Source: Actinomycetota bacterium
Lineage (GTDB): Bacteria; Actinomycetota; Acidimicrobiia; Acidimicrobiales; Aldehydirespiratoraceae
Assembly: GCA_029979265.1 (NCBI GenBank)
Contig: JAPOHW010000023.1
Location: forward strand, 1 to 47,605
DNA length: 47,605 nt
Direction of reading: 5' to 3'
The position numbers and the translations under genes are program-made. A model generated the notes under the pieces. The model did not search any database. It had not been told where the DNA came from and worked only from the letters and a program-made list of their open reading frames with translations. Shown piece by piece: positions 1 through 8,963 of the stretch. Every line of letters starts with the position of its first letter. The first letter of the stretch is position 1.

Positions 1-1097
1 CCCCCGCCGTAGGCGAATCCGACACCCTCGATGACAATCGGCTCCCGTCGCTCGATGGCGACGGCCCCGTGTCGGTCGGTCACGAGCACCGGTTCGTCGA
101 GCAGGGTGTACAGCTTGTTGAGTGATGCGGTGGCCGACTGGACCATGTTGAACAGCTGACTGAGCTGCTGAACCGGTTCGAACAACGAGCTGAGCAACAA
201 AATGAAAGCAACCAGCGTGCCGACCGTCATTGCGTCTTCGCTGACCATCCAGCCACCGACGCCGAGCGCAACGGCAGTCGTTGCCGCCCCGGCAAACTCG
301 ACGATCGGCAGATACCAGCATTGGATACGGACAGCTGCCATGTGCGTGCGGTAAAGATCGCGGTTTGCCGCTGCGAAACGGGCCGATTCGACGTGTTCGC
401 GCGCAAACGCCTGCACGACGCGTACACCGCTCAGCCCTTCCTGCAAGCCCGACAGTGTGTCTGCAATCCGGTCGCGAACGAGGAGGTATGCCCGGTTGGA
501 GTCCCGCTGAAACTTGACACTCGCAGCCGCCACCACCGGCATGGCCACCAGGCACAGGAGCATCAACTTCCACGACAGCAGGAACAACAGCATCGTGGTA
601 CCGACCAGGAGCAACGCAGCACTCGTGAACATGACCAACCCGAACTGCACGAGCTCCTGCAGTGAATCGACGTCGGAGGTCATGCGACTCACCAGCACCC
701 CGGCCTTCTCCCGGTCGTAAAAGGCCATCGATTGCTGCAGCAACTTGTCGAACACCCGCGTTCGCATGTCACGCAGGAACGCCTCGCCAACCTTCGCCAA
801 CTGCACAATGGCGAAGCGGAACGAGAGATAGCTCGCAACGGCCACCACCACGTACATGGCGATCGACACATTGAGTTGGCCCCCGTCCCCCTTGGCGATG
901 CCCTCGTCGATCCCTCGACGGACGAGCAGGGGTCCGGCGAGAAGGGTGAGCGTCCACAGCACCAGCAGACCAGCGGCACTCACGGCACCCCGTCGATACG
1001 CGCGCCCGTAACGGAACGTTCGCTTGAGCACCGCCCCCGTTCCGACCAAGCCGAGTCGGGCATCGTCGGCAGTCCCGTGCGCCATCGACCAACCCAT
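1..1097 (-). CDS. ABC exporter half-transporter, membrane domain (partial at window edge)
   Basis: This is the N-terminal 365 residues of a type IV (ABCB-like) ABC exporter subunit: a six-helix membrane domain followed by the first strands of the nucleotide-binding domain, where the window ends. The reading frame contains typical exporter segments such as 'FYDREKAGVLVSRMTSDVDSL' (coupling region, about residue 130) and 'QAFARE'. The ATG at 1097 overlaps the TGA stop of the upstream exporter gene by one base (TGATG), so the two are translationally coupled and very probably form one heterodimer. The Walker and signature motifs of this subunit lie outside the window. The substrate cannot be told from the sequence; multidrug or lipid export is usual for the family. 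Confidence 0.88.
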   Translation of the reverse strand, partial: MGWSMAHGTADDARLGLVGTGAVLKRTFRYGRAYRRGAVSAAGLLVLWTLTLLAGPLLVRRGIDEGIAKGDGGQLNVSIAMYVVVAVASYLSFRFAIVQLAKVGEAFLRDMRTRVFDKLLQQSMAFYDREKAGVLVSRMTSDVDSLQELVQFGLVMFTSAALLLVGTTMLLFLLSWKLMLLCLVAMPVVAAASVKFQRDSNRAYLLVRDRIADTLSGLQEGLSGVRVVQAFAREHVESARFAAANRDLYRTHMAAVRIQCWYLPIVEFAGAATTAVALGVGGWMVSEDAMTVGTLVAFILLLSSLFEPVQQLSQLFNMVQSATASLNKLYTLLDEPVLVTDRHGAVAIERREPIVIEGVGFAYGG

Positions 1098-2953
1098 CAG
1101 CTGCGGCCTCCGCCGGTGACGTCGCGGTCAGCGGCAAGCACCTCGCGATAGCGGGCATTAGTGGTCAAGAGTTCGTCGTGGGTTCCTTCGGCGACGATTC
1201 GGCCCTCGTCCAACAGGACAACACGATGGGCCAGCGCAATCGTCGCGGGGCGGTGTGCAATCACGATCGTCGTCCGATTCTGCATGACCTCGCCGAGTGC
1301 ATCGCGAATCTCGTGCTCCTTGGTCGGATCGACCGCCGATGTTGCATCGTCGAGCACGAGCACTCTGGGATCGGCAAGAATTGCCCGGGCGATTGCGATT
1401 CGTTGCCGTTGGCCACCCGACAGCGAAAAGCCCCGCTCCCCGATCGCCGTGTCGTAACCACTGGGAAGATCACGGATGAACTCATCGGCACCGGCCAACG
1501 TTGCGGCGCGCACGACTGCACTCAAATCGACGTCAGGGTCGGCAAAAGCGATGTTCTCTCGAATCGACGAGGAGAACAGGAACGTCTCTTCGAAGACGAT
1601 CGACACCGCCTTGCGCAGCTTGCGCCGCTCGACGCTGCGCACATCGACGCCATCGATCATGACCGCCCCGCCGTCGACGTCGTAGAAGCGGGGCAGCAGG
1701 CGGGCGACCGTCGACTTGCCCGATCCAGTCGCTCCCACGAGCGCAACCGATTCACCCGGCTCGATCGTGAGCGACAACCCCCGCAACACCCCGGCTCCCG
1801 CAGCCTCCGGGTGATAGTCGAACTCGACCTCTCGCAGCTCGACCCGTCCCAAGGCACCCTGCTCCGGCAGGGCGGTCGGTGATGCCACATCGACGATCGC
1901 CGGTGCCGTGTCGAGCACCTCGGCGATTCGCACGCCCGCAGCCGACGCCCGCTGGCCATTGGCCACGATCATGCCGAGCATCCGGAGGGGCTGAATGAGC
2001 ATCAACACGTAGATGTTGAAGCTGACCAGTTCACCGATGGTCATCTCGCCGTCGATCACGAGATGGCCGCCATATCCGAGCACCGTGATCAGTCCGATCG
2101 ATGGCAGAAGCTCCATGGCCGGGAGATACCGAGCCCGGATCTCCGACGACGCCAACGCGGCGTCGTGGACATCGTCGGCTTCCGCCGCAAGCTTGCGGGC
2201 CTGGACCGGCTCGGACCCGAAGCCCTTCACCACTCGGACGCCCGACACCGACTCTTCGACAACGGTGGCAAGTTCGGCCGACTCTTGCTGGACTCGCATG
2301 ATGGCGGGGTTGAGTTCTTGGGCAAACCGGCGGCCGAGAATGTTGACGAAGGGCAGCGATGCCAGCGCCATGAGCGCCAGAATCGGTTGCAGCACCACCA
2401 TGATGATCGTGACCGAGACAACGATCAGAACATTGCCGAAGGTCAGCGGCACCAACGTCACGAAGTTCTGGAAGTGCTGCAGGTCGGTGTTCCCCCGGCT
2501 CATCAGTTCACCGGTGGCGTTTGCGTCATGAAAGGAAAAATGCAGGCGCTGGACATGGGCAAAGATCCGGTCGCGCAGTCGCGCCTCGATGACGCGGGCG
2601 TTGCGAAACGCCAGATAGCGACGAAGACCGAGGAAACAGGCGGAGAACAGGCCAGCGCCGACGATCGCAAGGCTCCACGGCAACAGCGGTTCGCCGTCAC
2701 GCACGCCTCGGTCGAGGCCGAGCTGGATCAACAGCGGCACGGCAACCCGACCGGCCGTGTACAGCAGGCCGGCAAACATGCCGAACACGAGCCCTGGCCA
2801 CTGATCGCGTGCAGTCGAGGCAATCAGGGCCCAACCGGCACGACTCGAGCCATCCACACCGTCAGCCGACGATCGCAACCGGTCGCGTCCTCTCGGTGTG
2901 TCGTGCGGTGCCGTTGCCGTCAGTGTGATCGCCTCCCTCTCACCAAATGTCAC
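1097..2953 (-). CDS. ABC exporter half-transporter (membrane domain fused to ATPase)
   Basis: A 618-residue ABC exporter subunit, with the membrane domain at about residues 45-340 and the nucleotide-binding domain at about 370-605. Visible motifs are Walker A GATGSGKST (around 407-415), the signature LSGGQ and Walker B VLVLDDATSAVD. The residue after the Walker B Asp is Asp, not the catalytic Glu. In heterodimeric exporters of the TM287/288 and BmrCD type this marks the subunit with the degenerate ATP site, so the downstream partner gene (1-1097) probably supplies the active site. The listed start is a GTG inside a 14-bp palindrome. It has no clear ribosome site, and a later start cannot be excluded because the first 40 residues look non-conserved. 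Confidence 0.9.
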   Translation of the reverse strand: MTFGEREAITLTATAPHDTPRGRDRLRSSADGVDGSSRAGWALIASTARDQWPGLVFGMFAGLLYTAGRVAVPLLIQLGLDRGVRDGEPLLPWSLAIVGAGLFSACFLGLRRYLAFRNARVIEARLRDRIFAHVQRLHFSFHDANATGELMSRGNTDLQHFQNFVTLVPLTFGNVLIVVSVTIIMVVLQPILALMALASLPFVNILGRRFAQELNPAIMRVQQESAELATVVEESVSGVRVVKGFGSEPVQARKLAAEADDVHDAALASSEIRARYLPAMELLPSIGLITVLGYGGHLVIDGEMTIGELVSFNIYVLMLIQPLRMLGMIVANGQRASAAGVRIAEVLDTAPAIVDVASPTALPEQGALGRVELREVEFDYHPEAAGAGVLRGLSLTIEPGESVALVGATGSGKSTVARLLPRFYDVDGGAVMIDGVDVRSVERRKLRKAVSIVFEETFLFSSSIRENIAFADPDVDLSAVVRAATLAGADEFIRDLPSGYDTAIGERGFSLSGGQRQRIAIARAILADPRVLVLDDATSAVDPTKEHEIRDALGEVMQNRTTIVIAHRPATIALAHRVVLLDEGRIVAEGTHDELLTTNARYREVLAADRDVTGGGRS

Positions 2954-2962
2954 ACGTGTGAC
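2949..2962. promoter_or_regulatory. 14-bp perfect palindrome at exporter gene start
   Basis: GTCACACGTGTGAC is a perfect 14-bp palindrome lying between the amidohydrolase stop (2996) and the start of the exporter operon, overlapping its proposed GTG start. Its position fits an operator for a dimeric repressor such as a TetR or MarR family protein, but no regulator gene adjoins it. By chance a few such palindromes are expected in a window of this size, so the call rests on location only. Confidence 0.35.
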
Positions 2963-2995
2963 TTCGCTCGTCCAACTGCGGTCCCGACGACAGCG

Positions 2996-4594
2996 TCACC
3001 GCCGCCGAAGAACCTCACCGGCATGATCGGGATTGCGGGCGCCATCGGCGAAGGCAGTGACGCCGTTGACCCATACATGCTCGATGCCGTCGGCATAGAC
3101 CGTTGCGTTCTCGAACGACGAGTTGTCTCGAACACCCGCCAGGTCGAAGACGACAACGTCGGCCGCTGCCCCCGGGCGCAGGTAGCCGCGGTCGCACAAC
3201 CCGAGCCGGTCGGCGGGAAGTCCGGACAGGCGACGCACTCCCTCCTCGAGTGAAAGAATCGCCTCGTCGCGGACATAGTGACCGAGAAAGCGCGCAACCC
3301 AGTTGTAACCGAGGACGCTGAACATCCGCCCTGCCAACGGACCATCGTTGGCCATCGCCATGGTGTCGGACTCGACCGCGCACAGCGGATGTTCGAGCGC
3401 AAGTCGGTTGTCCGATTCGGCAAACGCCTCGCTGGTGAGGACAACGCCCTTCAGTCGAGGACCCTCTTCGACGAGGAGATCGAACACCGCGTCCCACCCG
3501 TCGGCCGCATTTCGTTGCATTGCGATCTCCTCGACCGTTTTTCCCACGAGGTGTTGGTTCACCGAGCAGGCGAGGAGACGGATTCGATCCCACCGCCCCT
3601 CCACCGCAAGCTGCCACATCGGTAGCGGGTTGTGGCGAAGGCGCCGCCTGCCATCCTTCGTCGTCAAGGTGTCGAGAAGGTCGTCGATCGACAGCCCGAA
3701 CGACCAGCTCGGAAGGAGTGCTGTCGCAGGCGCGTGGTTCCAATTCGTCGGCATCATGTCCATCGCCACGTCAACGCCCTCGGCCCGCGTCCACTCGATC
3801 ATCTGCAGCGTGTTGCGCAGTGCATCGTCAGGTCGCCCGTGTTTGGGATTGATGTGGCTGATCTGCAAGCGCACTCCGGTGTCGCGGGCAACATCGAGCG
3901 CCTCTCCGAACCCGACGAAATACCGCCTGTCGCGATTGCGGGAATGTGTGGCATACAGCGCACCGGCGTCAGCTGTCGCTGCGCAGAGCGCCCGGAGCTC
4001 GTCGTAGGTGGCCGTCTTGCCCGGGTGATACTCCAGGCCCGTGCTCAACCCGAAGGCGCCCGCCTCCAGCGACTCCTCGAGCAGTCGCACCATCTCGACT
4101 ACCTCGGTGTCGTCGGCCGGGCGGGGCTGGTCTACGCCCATGACGGCCGCACGAAGTGCGCCGTGACCGACGAACCCGACGACGTTCGTGGCAATGCGCG
4201 CTGCGTCCATCTCGGCCAACAACTCGGCGTAGGTGTGCCAGTGCCCCCGTTCCTTCGAACCCATGGCCGCAAACACCGCAGGACGGCTCTCAGCCGTACA
4301 CGGCGCAAGACTTGTTCCACACTGCCCGATCGCCTCGGTGGTGACACCCTGGCGGATCTGACTCTCTGCGCGCGGGTCGATGAAGTGCGACAGATCGCTG
4401 TGGGTATGGATATCGATGAATCCTGGAGCGACGAACTTGCCAGTGGCGTCGATCGTTTCGGCCGCAGTTGCCGAACCGAGGTCGTCGAGGATGGCGATCC
4501 GGCCGCTGTCGATTCCCACGTCGAGCAACCGACCTGGCGTCCCGGTCCCGTCGAGGACGGTCCCACCGCGGATGATCGTCTCGAACTCGGTCAT
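2996..4594 (-). CDS. N-acyl-D-amino-acid deacylase family amidohydrolase
   Basis: A 532-residue metal-dependent amidohydrolase of the D-aminoacylase subfamily, which hydrolyses N-acyl-D-amino acids or related amides. The N-terminal small beta domain is followed by the metal-binding GFIDIHTHSD (HxH at about 62-64), the bridging-Cys segment QGVTTEAIGQCGTS, the later metal histidines in ATHSRNR and ISHINPKH, and a catalytic Asp in SDTMAM. These match the ligand set known for the Alcaligenes enzyme. The usual 'HPR' after the Asp is absent, so the substrate may differ. The ATG at 4594 is separated by one base from the stop of the monooxygenase gene upstream, so both are probably co-transcribed. 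Confidence 0.85.
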   Translation of the reverse strand: MTEFETIIRGGTVLDGTGTPGRLLDVGIDSGRIAILDDLGSATAAETIDATGKFVAPGFIDIHTHSDLSHFIDPRAESQIRQGVTTEAIGQCGTSLAPCTAESRPAVFAAMGSKERGHWHTYAELLAEMDAARIATNVVGFVGHGALRAAVMGVDQPRPADDTEVVEMVRLLEESLEAGAFGLSTGLEYHPGKTATYDELRALCAATADAGALYATHSRNRDRRYFVGFGEALDVARDTGVRLQISHINPKHGRPDDALRNTLQMIEWTRAEGVDVAMDMMPTNWNHAPATALLPSWSFGLSIDDLLDTLTTKDGRRRLRHNPLPMWQLAVEGRWDRIRLLACSVNQHLVGKTVEEIAMQRNAADGWDAVFDLLVEEGPRLKGVVLTSEAFAESDNRLALEHPLCAVESDTMAMANDGPLAGRMFSVLGYNWVARFLGHYVRDEAILSLEEGVRRLSGLPADRLGLCDRGYLRPGAAADVVVFDLAGVRDNSSFENATVYADGIEHVWVNGVTAFADGARNPDHAGEVLRRR

Positions 4595-4595
4595 G

Positions 4596-6206
4596 TCACG
4601 CGAACGCCACGCCCGGGAAGCCTTCGTCGATCAGCATGCCGACGAACCGGTTGTAGCGCGGCGCGCCGCCGAAATACGCCTGATAGCGGATGGTTCCCTC
4701 GTGGTGGCCGGCGACGTTGGAGTTGTAGCCCGTGAACCAGCCCTTGCTGTCTCGTATGAGCAGCCGCTCTTGGTACTTCTTCACCTCCTCGACCCAGTCG
4801 GCTTCCGCCCCAGCCTCAGCCTCGATGCGGGTGTGGCCCTTGTCGAAGGCTTCTTCGAGCAGCTGGGCCATGAAGTCGACACTGCCCTCGATGGCGCGCG
4901 GGAAGTTGGTGGAGCCGGAGACGCTCTGTGGCCCGGCCACCATGACCATGTTGGGAAAGCCATGGCTCAGCACTCCGGCAAGGGTGCTGGGACTGTTGCG
5001 CCACCGCTCATCGAGTCGCTGACCACCCACCCCCTCGATGCGTATGCGGTCATACGCGCCGGTGATCGCGTCGAAGCCGGTTGCGTACACGATCAGGTCG
5101 AGCTCGTGATGACCTGCGGCTGTCTGGATGCCGGTCGGTGTCACCCGCTCGATGGGGTGTTCCGAGACGTCGACGAGATGCACATGGGGCCGGTTGTAGG
5201 CCTCGAAGTAGCCGCTTTCGAGCGGGAGCCGCTGCAGCGCAAAACCATGGTCACGGGGTATGAGCTTCTCGGCAGTGACGGGGTCGTCCACTCGGTCACG
5301 GATCCGATCGGCGATGTAGTCGGACAGTTCCCGGTTGGCCTGCTCGTCGAAGTAGATCTCGGCGTAATTTGCGCCGGTGATGGCAAAGCCTGGCTGCTCG
5401 TAGAGCTCATCCCACAGCTGGCGACGCTCCTGCGGTGTGGCGTCCCAGAACCCCCACTTCGGCGTGTGTTCGAAGCCACCCGGGGTTGTTGCGCAGGCGG
5501 CGAATATCTCGTCGTAGCGCGAGCGGATGTCTGCCATCTCCTGCTCGCTGATCGGACGATTGTTGAGCGGCGAGCTCCAGTTCGGACGACGCTGAAAGAC
5601 GGTGAGCTCGCCGACCTCGTCGCAAATTGCCGCAATGATCTGGATGGCCGTGGCACCCGTGCCCACGATGCCCACCCGCCGGCCCGACAGATCGACCGGT
5701 TCGTTCGGCCAGGCGTGGGTGTGCCACCAGTCTCCGGCAAAGTCGTTGCGTCCAGCGAAATCGGGAAGCGTCGGGATCGAGAGCGGCCCGATGCTCGGGA
5801 CCACGAAGCGGCTGACGAAGGAAGACCCGTCCCTAATCTGGACCCGCCAGACCCGAGCTTCCTCGTCCCACACCATGGCTTCGACTCTGGAGCCGAACCG
5901 CATGTGTCGTCGCAGGTCGTATCGATCTGCAACGAAGTTCAGGTAGCGGAGATTTTCCGGCTGACTGGAGAACAACTCCTTCCAGTGCCACGTCTCGAGG
6001 ATCTCGGGCGACCACGAATAGCCGTAGGTGTAGCTCTCCGAGTCGAAACGACAGCCGGGGTAGCGATTGCGAAACCACGTGCCCCCGAGATCGTCGTCGG
6101 CTTCGAGCACGAACGCATCCAGCCCCAAGTCGACAAGACGCTTGATGGCGTAGATCCCGGAGACTCCGGCCCCGAGGACGATCGCATCGTGCACGTGCTC
6201 ACTCAC
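4596..6206 (-). CDS. Baeyer-Villiger-type flavin monooxygenase
   Basis: A class B flavoprotein monooxygenase of about 536 residues that would insert oxygen next to a ketone using NADPH and FAD. It has the FAD Rossmann motif GAGVSG (residues 12-17 from the GTG at 6206), the NADPH Rossmann motif GTGATA (182-187) and, between them, the Baeyer-Villiger fingerprint FAGDWWHTHAWP (156-167, FxGxxxHTxxWP). An in-frame GTG at 6236 would add ten residues; 6206 was chosen because the protein then begins just ahead of the conserved FAD strand. It is divergent from the P450 gene, with about 75 bases between them, and forms a likely operon with the deacylase downstream. Cyclic, linear or steroidal ketones are all possible substrates. 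Confidence 0.9.
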   Translation of the reverse strand: MSEHVHDAIVLGAGVSGIYAIKRLVDLGLDAFVLEADDDLGGTWFRNRYPGCRFDSESYTYGYSWSPEILETWHWKELFSSQPENLRYLNFVADRYDLRRHMRFGSRVEAMVWDEEARVWRVQIRDGSSFVSRFVVPSIGPLSIPTLPDFAGRNDFAGDWWHTHAWPNEPVDLSGRRVGIVGTGATAIQIIAAICDEVGELTVFQRRPNWSSPLNNRPISEQEMADIRSRYDEIFAACATTPGGFEHTPKWGFWDATPQERRQLWDELYEQPGFAITGANYAEIYFDEQANRELSDYIADRIRDRVDDPVTAEKLIPRDHGFALQRLPLESGYFEAYNRPHVHLVDVSEHPIERVTPTGIQTAAGHHELDLIVYATGFDAITGAYDRIRIEGVGGQRLDERWRNSPSTLAGVLSHGFPNMVMVAGPQSVSGSTNFPRAIEGSVDFMAQLLEEAFDKGHTRIEAEAGAEADWVEEVKKYQERLLIRDSKGWFTGYNSNVAGHHEGTIRYQAYFGGAPRYNRFVGMLIDEGFPGVAFA

Positions 6207-6265
6207 GAGACGCGACCCTAGATCGCCGAACAACACCGGGCGTATTCACACCTCTCGCTCGCTTT

Positions 6266-6273
6266 GGGGGAGA
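6266..6273 (+). promoter_or_regulatory. Ribosome binding site deciding the P450 start
   Basis: GGGGGAGA lies eight bases upstream of the ATG at 6282. It supports that start over the in-frame upstream codon at 6264, which would place the site inside the coding region. Confidence 0.6.
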
Positions 6274-6281
6274 ATGTTCTC

Positions 6282-7604
6282 ATGTCCGACACCACGACCG
6301 ATCGGTCCGAGGTCCTCCCGGTGATCCAGCGCACTCCTGAGACCGAGATGGTCGAAAAGGGCGCCAACGTCGGCAGCGCCGCCAGCCTTGCGCTCGAGGA
6401 CATCAATCCACTCAACGCACACCTCTTCCGGGAGAATCGTTTTCAGGATCATTTTGCTCGCTTGCGGCGCGAGGATCCGGTCCACTTCAACGAACTCGAG
6501 ACCTCGGGCCGTTACTGGTCGGTGACCAAATACGACGATGTTCGAGCTGTCGACGTCGACCACAAGACCTACTCCTCGGCGTCAGGCATCACGCTCGGCC
6601 CCGACCCCACCCGAGTTCGTGAAGAAGACGGCCCGGGCATCATGTCCTTCATTGCGATGGATCCGCCGACCCATACCGATCAACGCAAGACCGTGCGAAG
6701 CGTGTCCGCACCGAGCAACCTCCGCAATCTGGAACCCACGATCCGAGAACGCACGATCAACGTTCTCGACGCGCTGCCCGAGGGTGAAACATTCGACTGG
6801 GTCGACACAGTCTCCATCGAACTCACCACACTCCTGCTCGCCACGCTCTTCGACTTTCCGCTTGAGGATCGTCGCAAGCTCACCTTCTGGTCCGACATCA
6901 CCTTCGCCGTTCCCCAACCCGGTGGACTGATCGAGACGATGGAGGAGCGTCGCGACCATTTCATGGAGATGGTCTCCTATTTCGATCGGTTGTGGGCGCA
7001 GCGACGAGGCGGCGACGGGTTCGACCTCGTGACGATGCTTGCCAACGGTGAGTCCACCAGGGACATCCCGACCTTCAAGCACCTGGGCAACCTCCTGTTG
7101 CTGATCGTCGGAGGCAACGACACCACCCGCAACACGATGTCGGGCAGCGTGTACGGGCTGAACCAGTTCCCCGATCAGTACGACAAGCTCAAGGCGAACC
7201 CGAACCTTGTGACCAACATGGTTCCGGAGATCATCCGGTGGCAGACACCGCTGTCGTACATGCGACGAACGGCGACCTGTGACACCGAACTCGGCGGAAA
7301 GCAGATCCTCGAGGGCGACCAGGTGCTGATGTGGTATGTGTCGGCCAACGCCGACGAAGCGGTGTTCGAAGACGCCGACCGCATCGACATCGAGCGGCAC
7401 AACGCCGACCGTCATCTCGCATTCGGCTACGGCATCCACTTCTGCATGGGGAGCCGCCTGGCCGAGTTGCAGCTCCGGGTGCTGTGGGAAGAGATTCTTC
7501 GACGCTTCGACCACGTGGAGGTCGTCGGGAAAGAAGAGCGACCACTCTCCTCCTTCGTGCACGGATACACGCACCTGCCGGTCCAGGTGCACCGCAAGAA
7601 GTAG
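6282..7604 (+). CDS. Cytochrome P450, CYP153-like (alkane or fatty-acid terminal hydroxylase)
   Basis: A soluble 440-residue P450. The I-helix oxygen-activation motif is GGNDTT (about 277), the ExxR motif is EIIRW (about 316) and the haem loop is FGYGIHFCMGSRLAE with the cysteine ligand at 388. The stretches 'PEIIRWQTPLSYMRRTA', 'MWYVSANADEAVF' and 'LAELQLRVLWEEILRRF' closely resemble CYP153 enzymes, which hydroxylate alkanes and fatty chains at the terminal carbon. That assignment is from remembered family patterns. CYP153 genes usually sit with a ferredoxin and ferredoxin reductase; neither is in this window, so the electrons must come from elsewhere. An MFS transporter follows and a BVMO is divergent. 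Confidence 0.88.
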   Translation: MSDTTTDRSEVLPVIQRTPETEMVEKGANVGSAASLALEDINPLNAHLFRENRFQDHFARLRREDPVHFNELETSGRYWSVTKYDDVRAVDVDHKTYSSASGITLGPDPTRVREEDGPGIMSFIAMDPPTHTDQRKTVRSVSAPSNLRNLEPTIRERTINVLDALPEGETFDWVDTVSIELTTLLLATLFDFPLEDRRKLTFWSDITFAVPQPGGLIETMEERRDHFMEMVSYFDRLWAQRRGGDGFDLVTMLANGESTRDIPTFKHLGNLLLLIVGGNDTTRNTMSGSVYGLNQFPDQYDKLKANPNLVTNMVPEIIRWQTPLSYMRRTATCDTELGGKQILEGDQVLMWYVSANADEAVFEDADRIDIERHNADRHLAFGYGIHFCMGSRLAELQLRVLWEEILRRFDHVEVVGKEERPLSSFVHGYTHLPVQVHRKK

Positions 7605-7681
7605 CACCGCACCATCCGAGGCTCGACACGACCAACAGTTGGCCTCGGGCTGGGTCGCCTCATGGTGGAGCAAGGTCTCTG

Positions 7682-8911
7682 ATGCAGTCACCGATCACAT
7701 GGATCCGCCACAATCAGGAACTCGTGGTCTTGTGTGGCGCCACGTTTCTCGTGATGGCCGGTCAAGGTGTGGTCTCACCGATCATCCCGCTGTACGCCAG
7801 CGATTTCGGGGTCAGTGCCACGATGGTCGGACTCACCCTGACGGTATTCGCTTTTGCCCGTCTGATTCTCAACGTGCCGGCGGGTCTCATCGCCGACCGG
7901 TACGGCCGGCGCGTCCTCCTCGTCGGTGGTCCCGTTCTGACTGCGATCGGCATGTTCGGCTCAGGACAGGCCGACGGCATCTGGGTGCTGCTCGCGTGGC
8001 GGTTCGTGGCCGGAGCAGGCTCGGCGTTCTACATGTCGGGCGCGATGACCTATCTGATCGACATCGCACCGCCGGAGAAGCGAACGCGTTACGTCGCCAC
8101 CAACCAATGGGCGCTCAGCGTCGGGGTTGCGCTCGGACCAGGGGTCGGTGGGCTCATCGCCGATGCATACAGCCTCAGCACGCCGTTCACGGTCGTTGCG
8201 GTGCTCGCTGTAGTGACGTCCATCTATGCCGCGTTTCGGCTCCCCGAAACGCGCGACCGGGCGCTCGAGGAGCAGGCTGCCGCCGAGGCTGCCCCACCGG
8301 TCAGTACCTGGGCGTTCGTGCGCAGTACTCCATTCCTGCTGGTGGGCCTCTCGACGATGACGATTTTCATGACCCGAGCGGGTACCCGGGGAACGCTGAT
8401 GCCACTCCATGCCAGCGAGGTGCTCGGCTGGGGTCCAGCCGAGGTCGGCCTGGTGTTCACGCTCACCGGTTTGCTCACCCTGACCACCCTCCTCCCGGCG
8501 GCATGGGCCGCCGACCACATCGGGCGACGCAGTGTGGTGCTCTTTTCCGGCGTCTTCGCCGGACTCGGCGCCGTCCTTGCCGGCTCCCTCGCCACGCCGT
8601 TCGGGTTCGTCCTCGGCAACATCGTCATGTCGCTCGGGACCGGTACGGCCGGTCCGGCACCGGCGGCCTACGTTGCCGACATCGCACCTCCTGGGCGTCG
8701 GGGCATGGCGATCGCGATGTACCGCTCAGCCGGAGACGTCGGCTTTCTCGCCGCCCCACCCTTGCTCGGGCTGCTCAGCGAGGTCACCTCGATTGGTTTC
8801 ACGCTCGGGATCGGCGGGGCGCTGGCTGCCGTGGGTGGCATCGTGTTCTTCGTGGGTTCTCTGGGCGACCACCGCGCTGGCAAGAGTCCCGTGGCGCCGC
8901 ATCCGACCTGA
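7682..8911 (+). CDS. MFS transporter, drug/metabolite efflux type
   Basis: A 409-residue major facilitator with about 12 hydrophobic segments in two halves. The MFS signature between helices 2 and 3 reads GLIADRYGRRV, and a second copy in the C-terminal half reads WAADHIGRRSVV. The ATG at 7682 has AAGG at 7672-7675, and the protein then opens with a short cytosolic segment before helix 1, as is normal for the family. It lies 77 bases after the P450 in the same direction, so it may export or import a substrate of that enzyme, although the substrate cannot be read from the sequence. Confidence 0.87.
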   Translation: MQSPITWIRHNQELVVLCGATFLVMAGQGVVSPIIPLYASDFGVSATMVGLTLTVFAFARLILNVPAGLIADRYGRRVLLVGGPVLTAIGMFGSGQADGIWVLLAWRFVAGAGSAFYMSGAMTYLIDIAPPEKRTRYVATNQWALSVGVALGPGVGGLIADAYSLSTPFTVVAVLAVVTSIYAAFRLPETRDRALEEQAAAEAAPPVSTWAFVRSTPFLLVGLSTMTIFMTRAGTRGTLMPLHASEVLGWGPAEVGLVFTLTGLLTLTTLLPAAWAADHIGRRSVVLFSGVFAGLGAVLAGSLATPFGFVLGNIVMSLGTGTAGPAPAAYVADIAPPGRRGMAIAMYRSAGDVGFLAAPPLLGLLSEVTSIGFTLGIGGALAAVGGIVFFVGSLGDHRAGKSPVAPHPT

Positions 8912-8963
8912 ACGGCTCGATGTGCCGGCCCGTTGCGCAGAGCACTCAGGTAGTGTCGCAGCG

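Noticed and set aside
2063..3253. Long plus-strand frames opposite the ABC exporter, deacylase, copA and yvcK
   Set aside because: They lie antisense to conserved genes, show no domain, and result from the high GC content suppressing stop codons.
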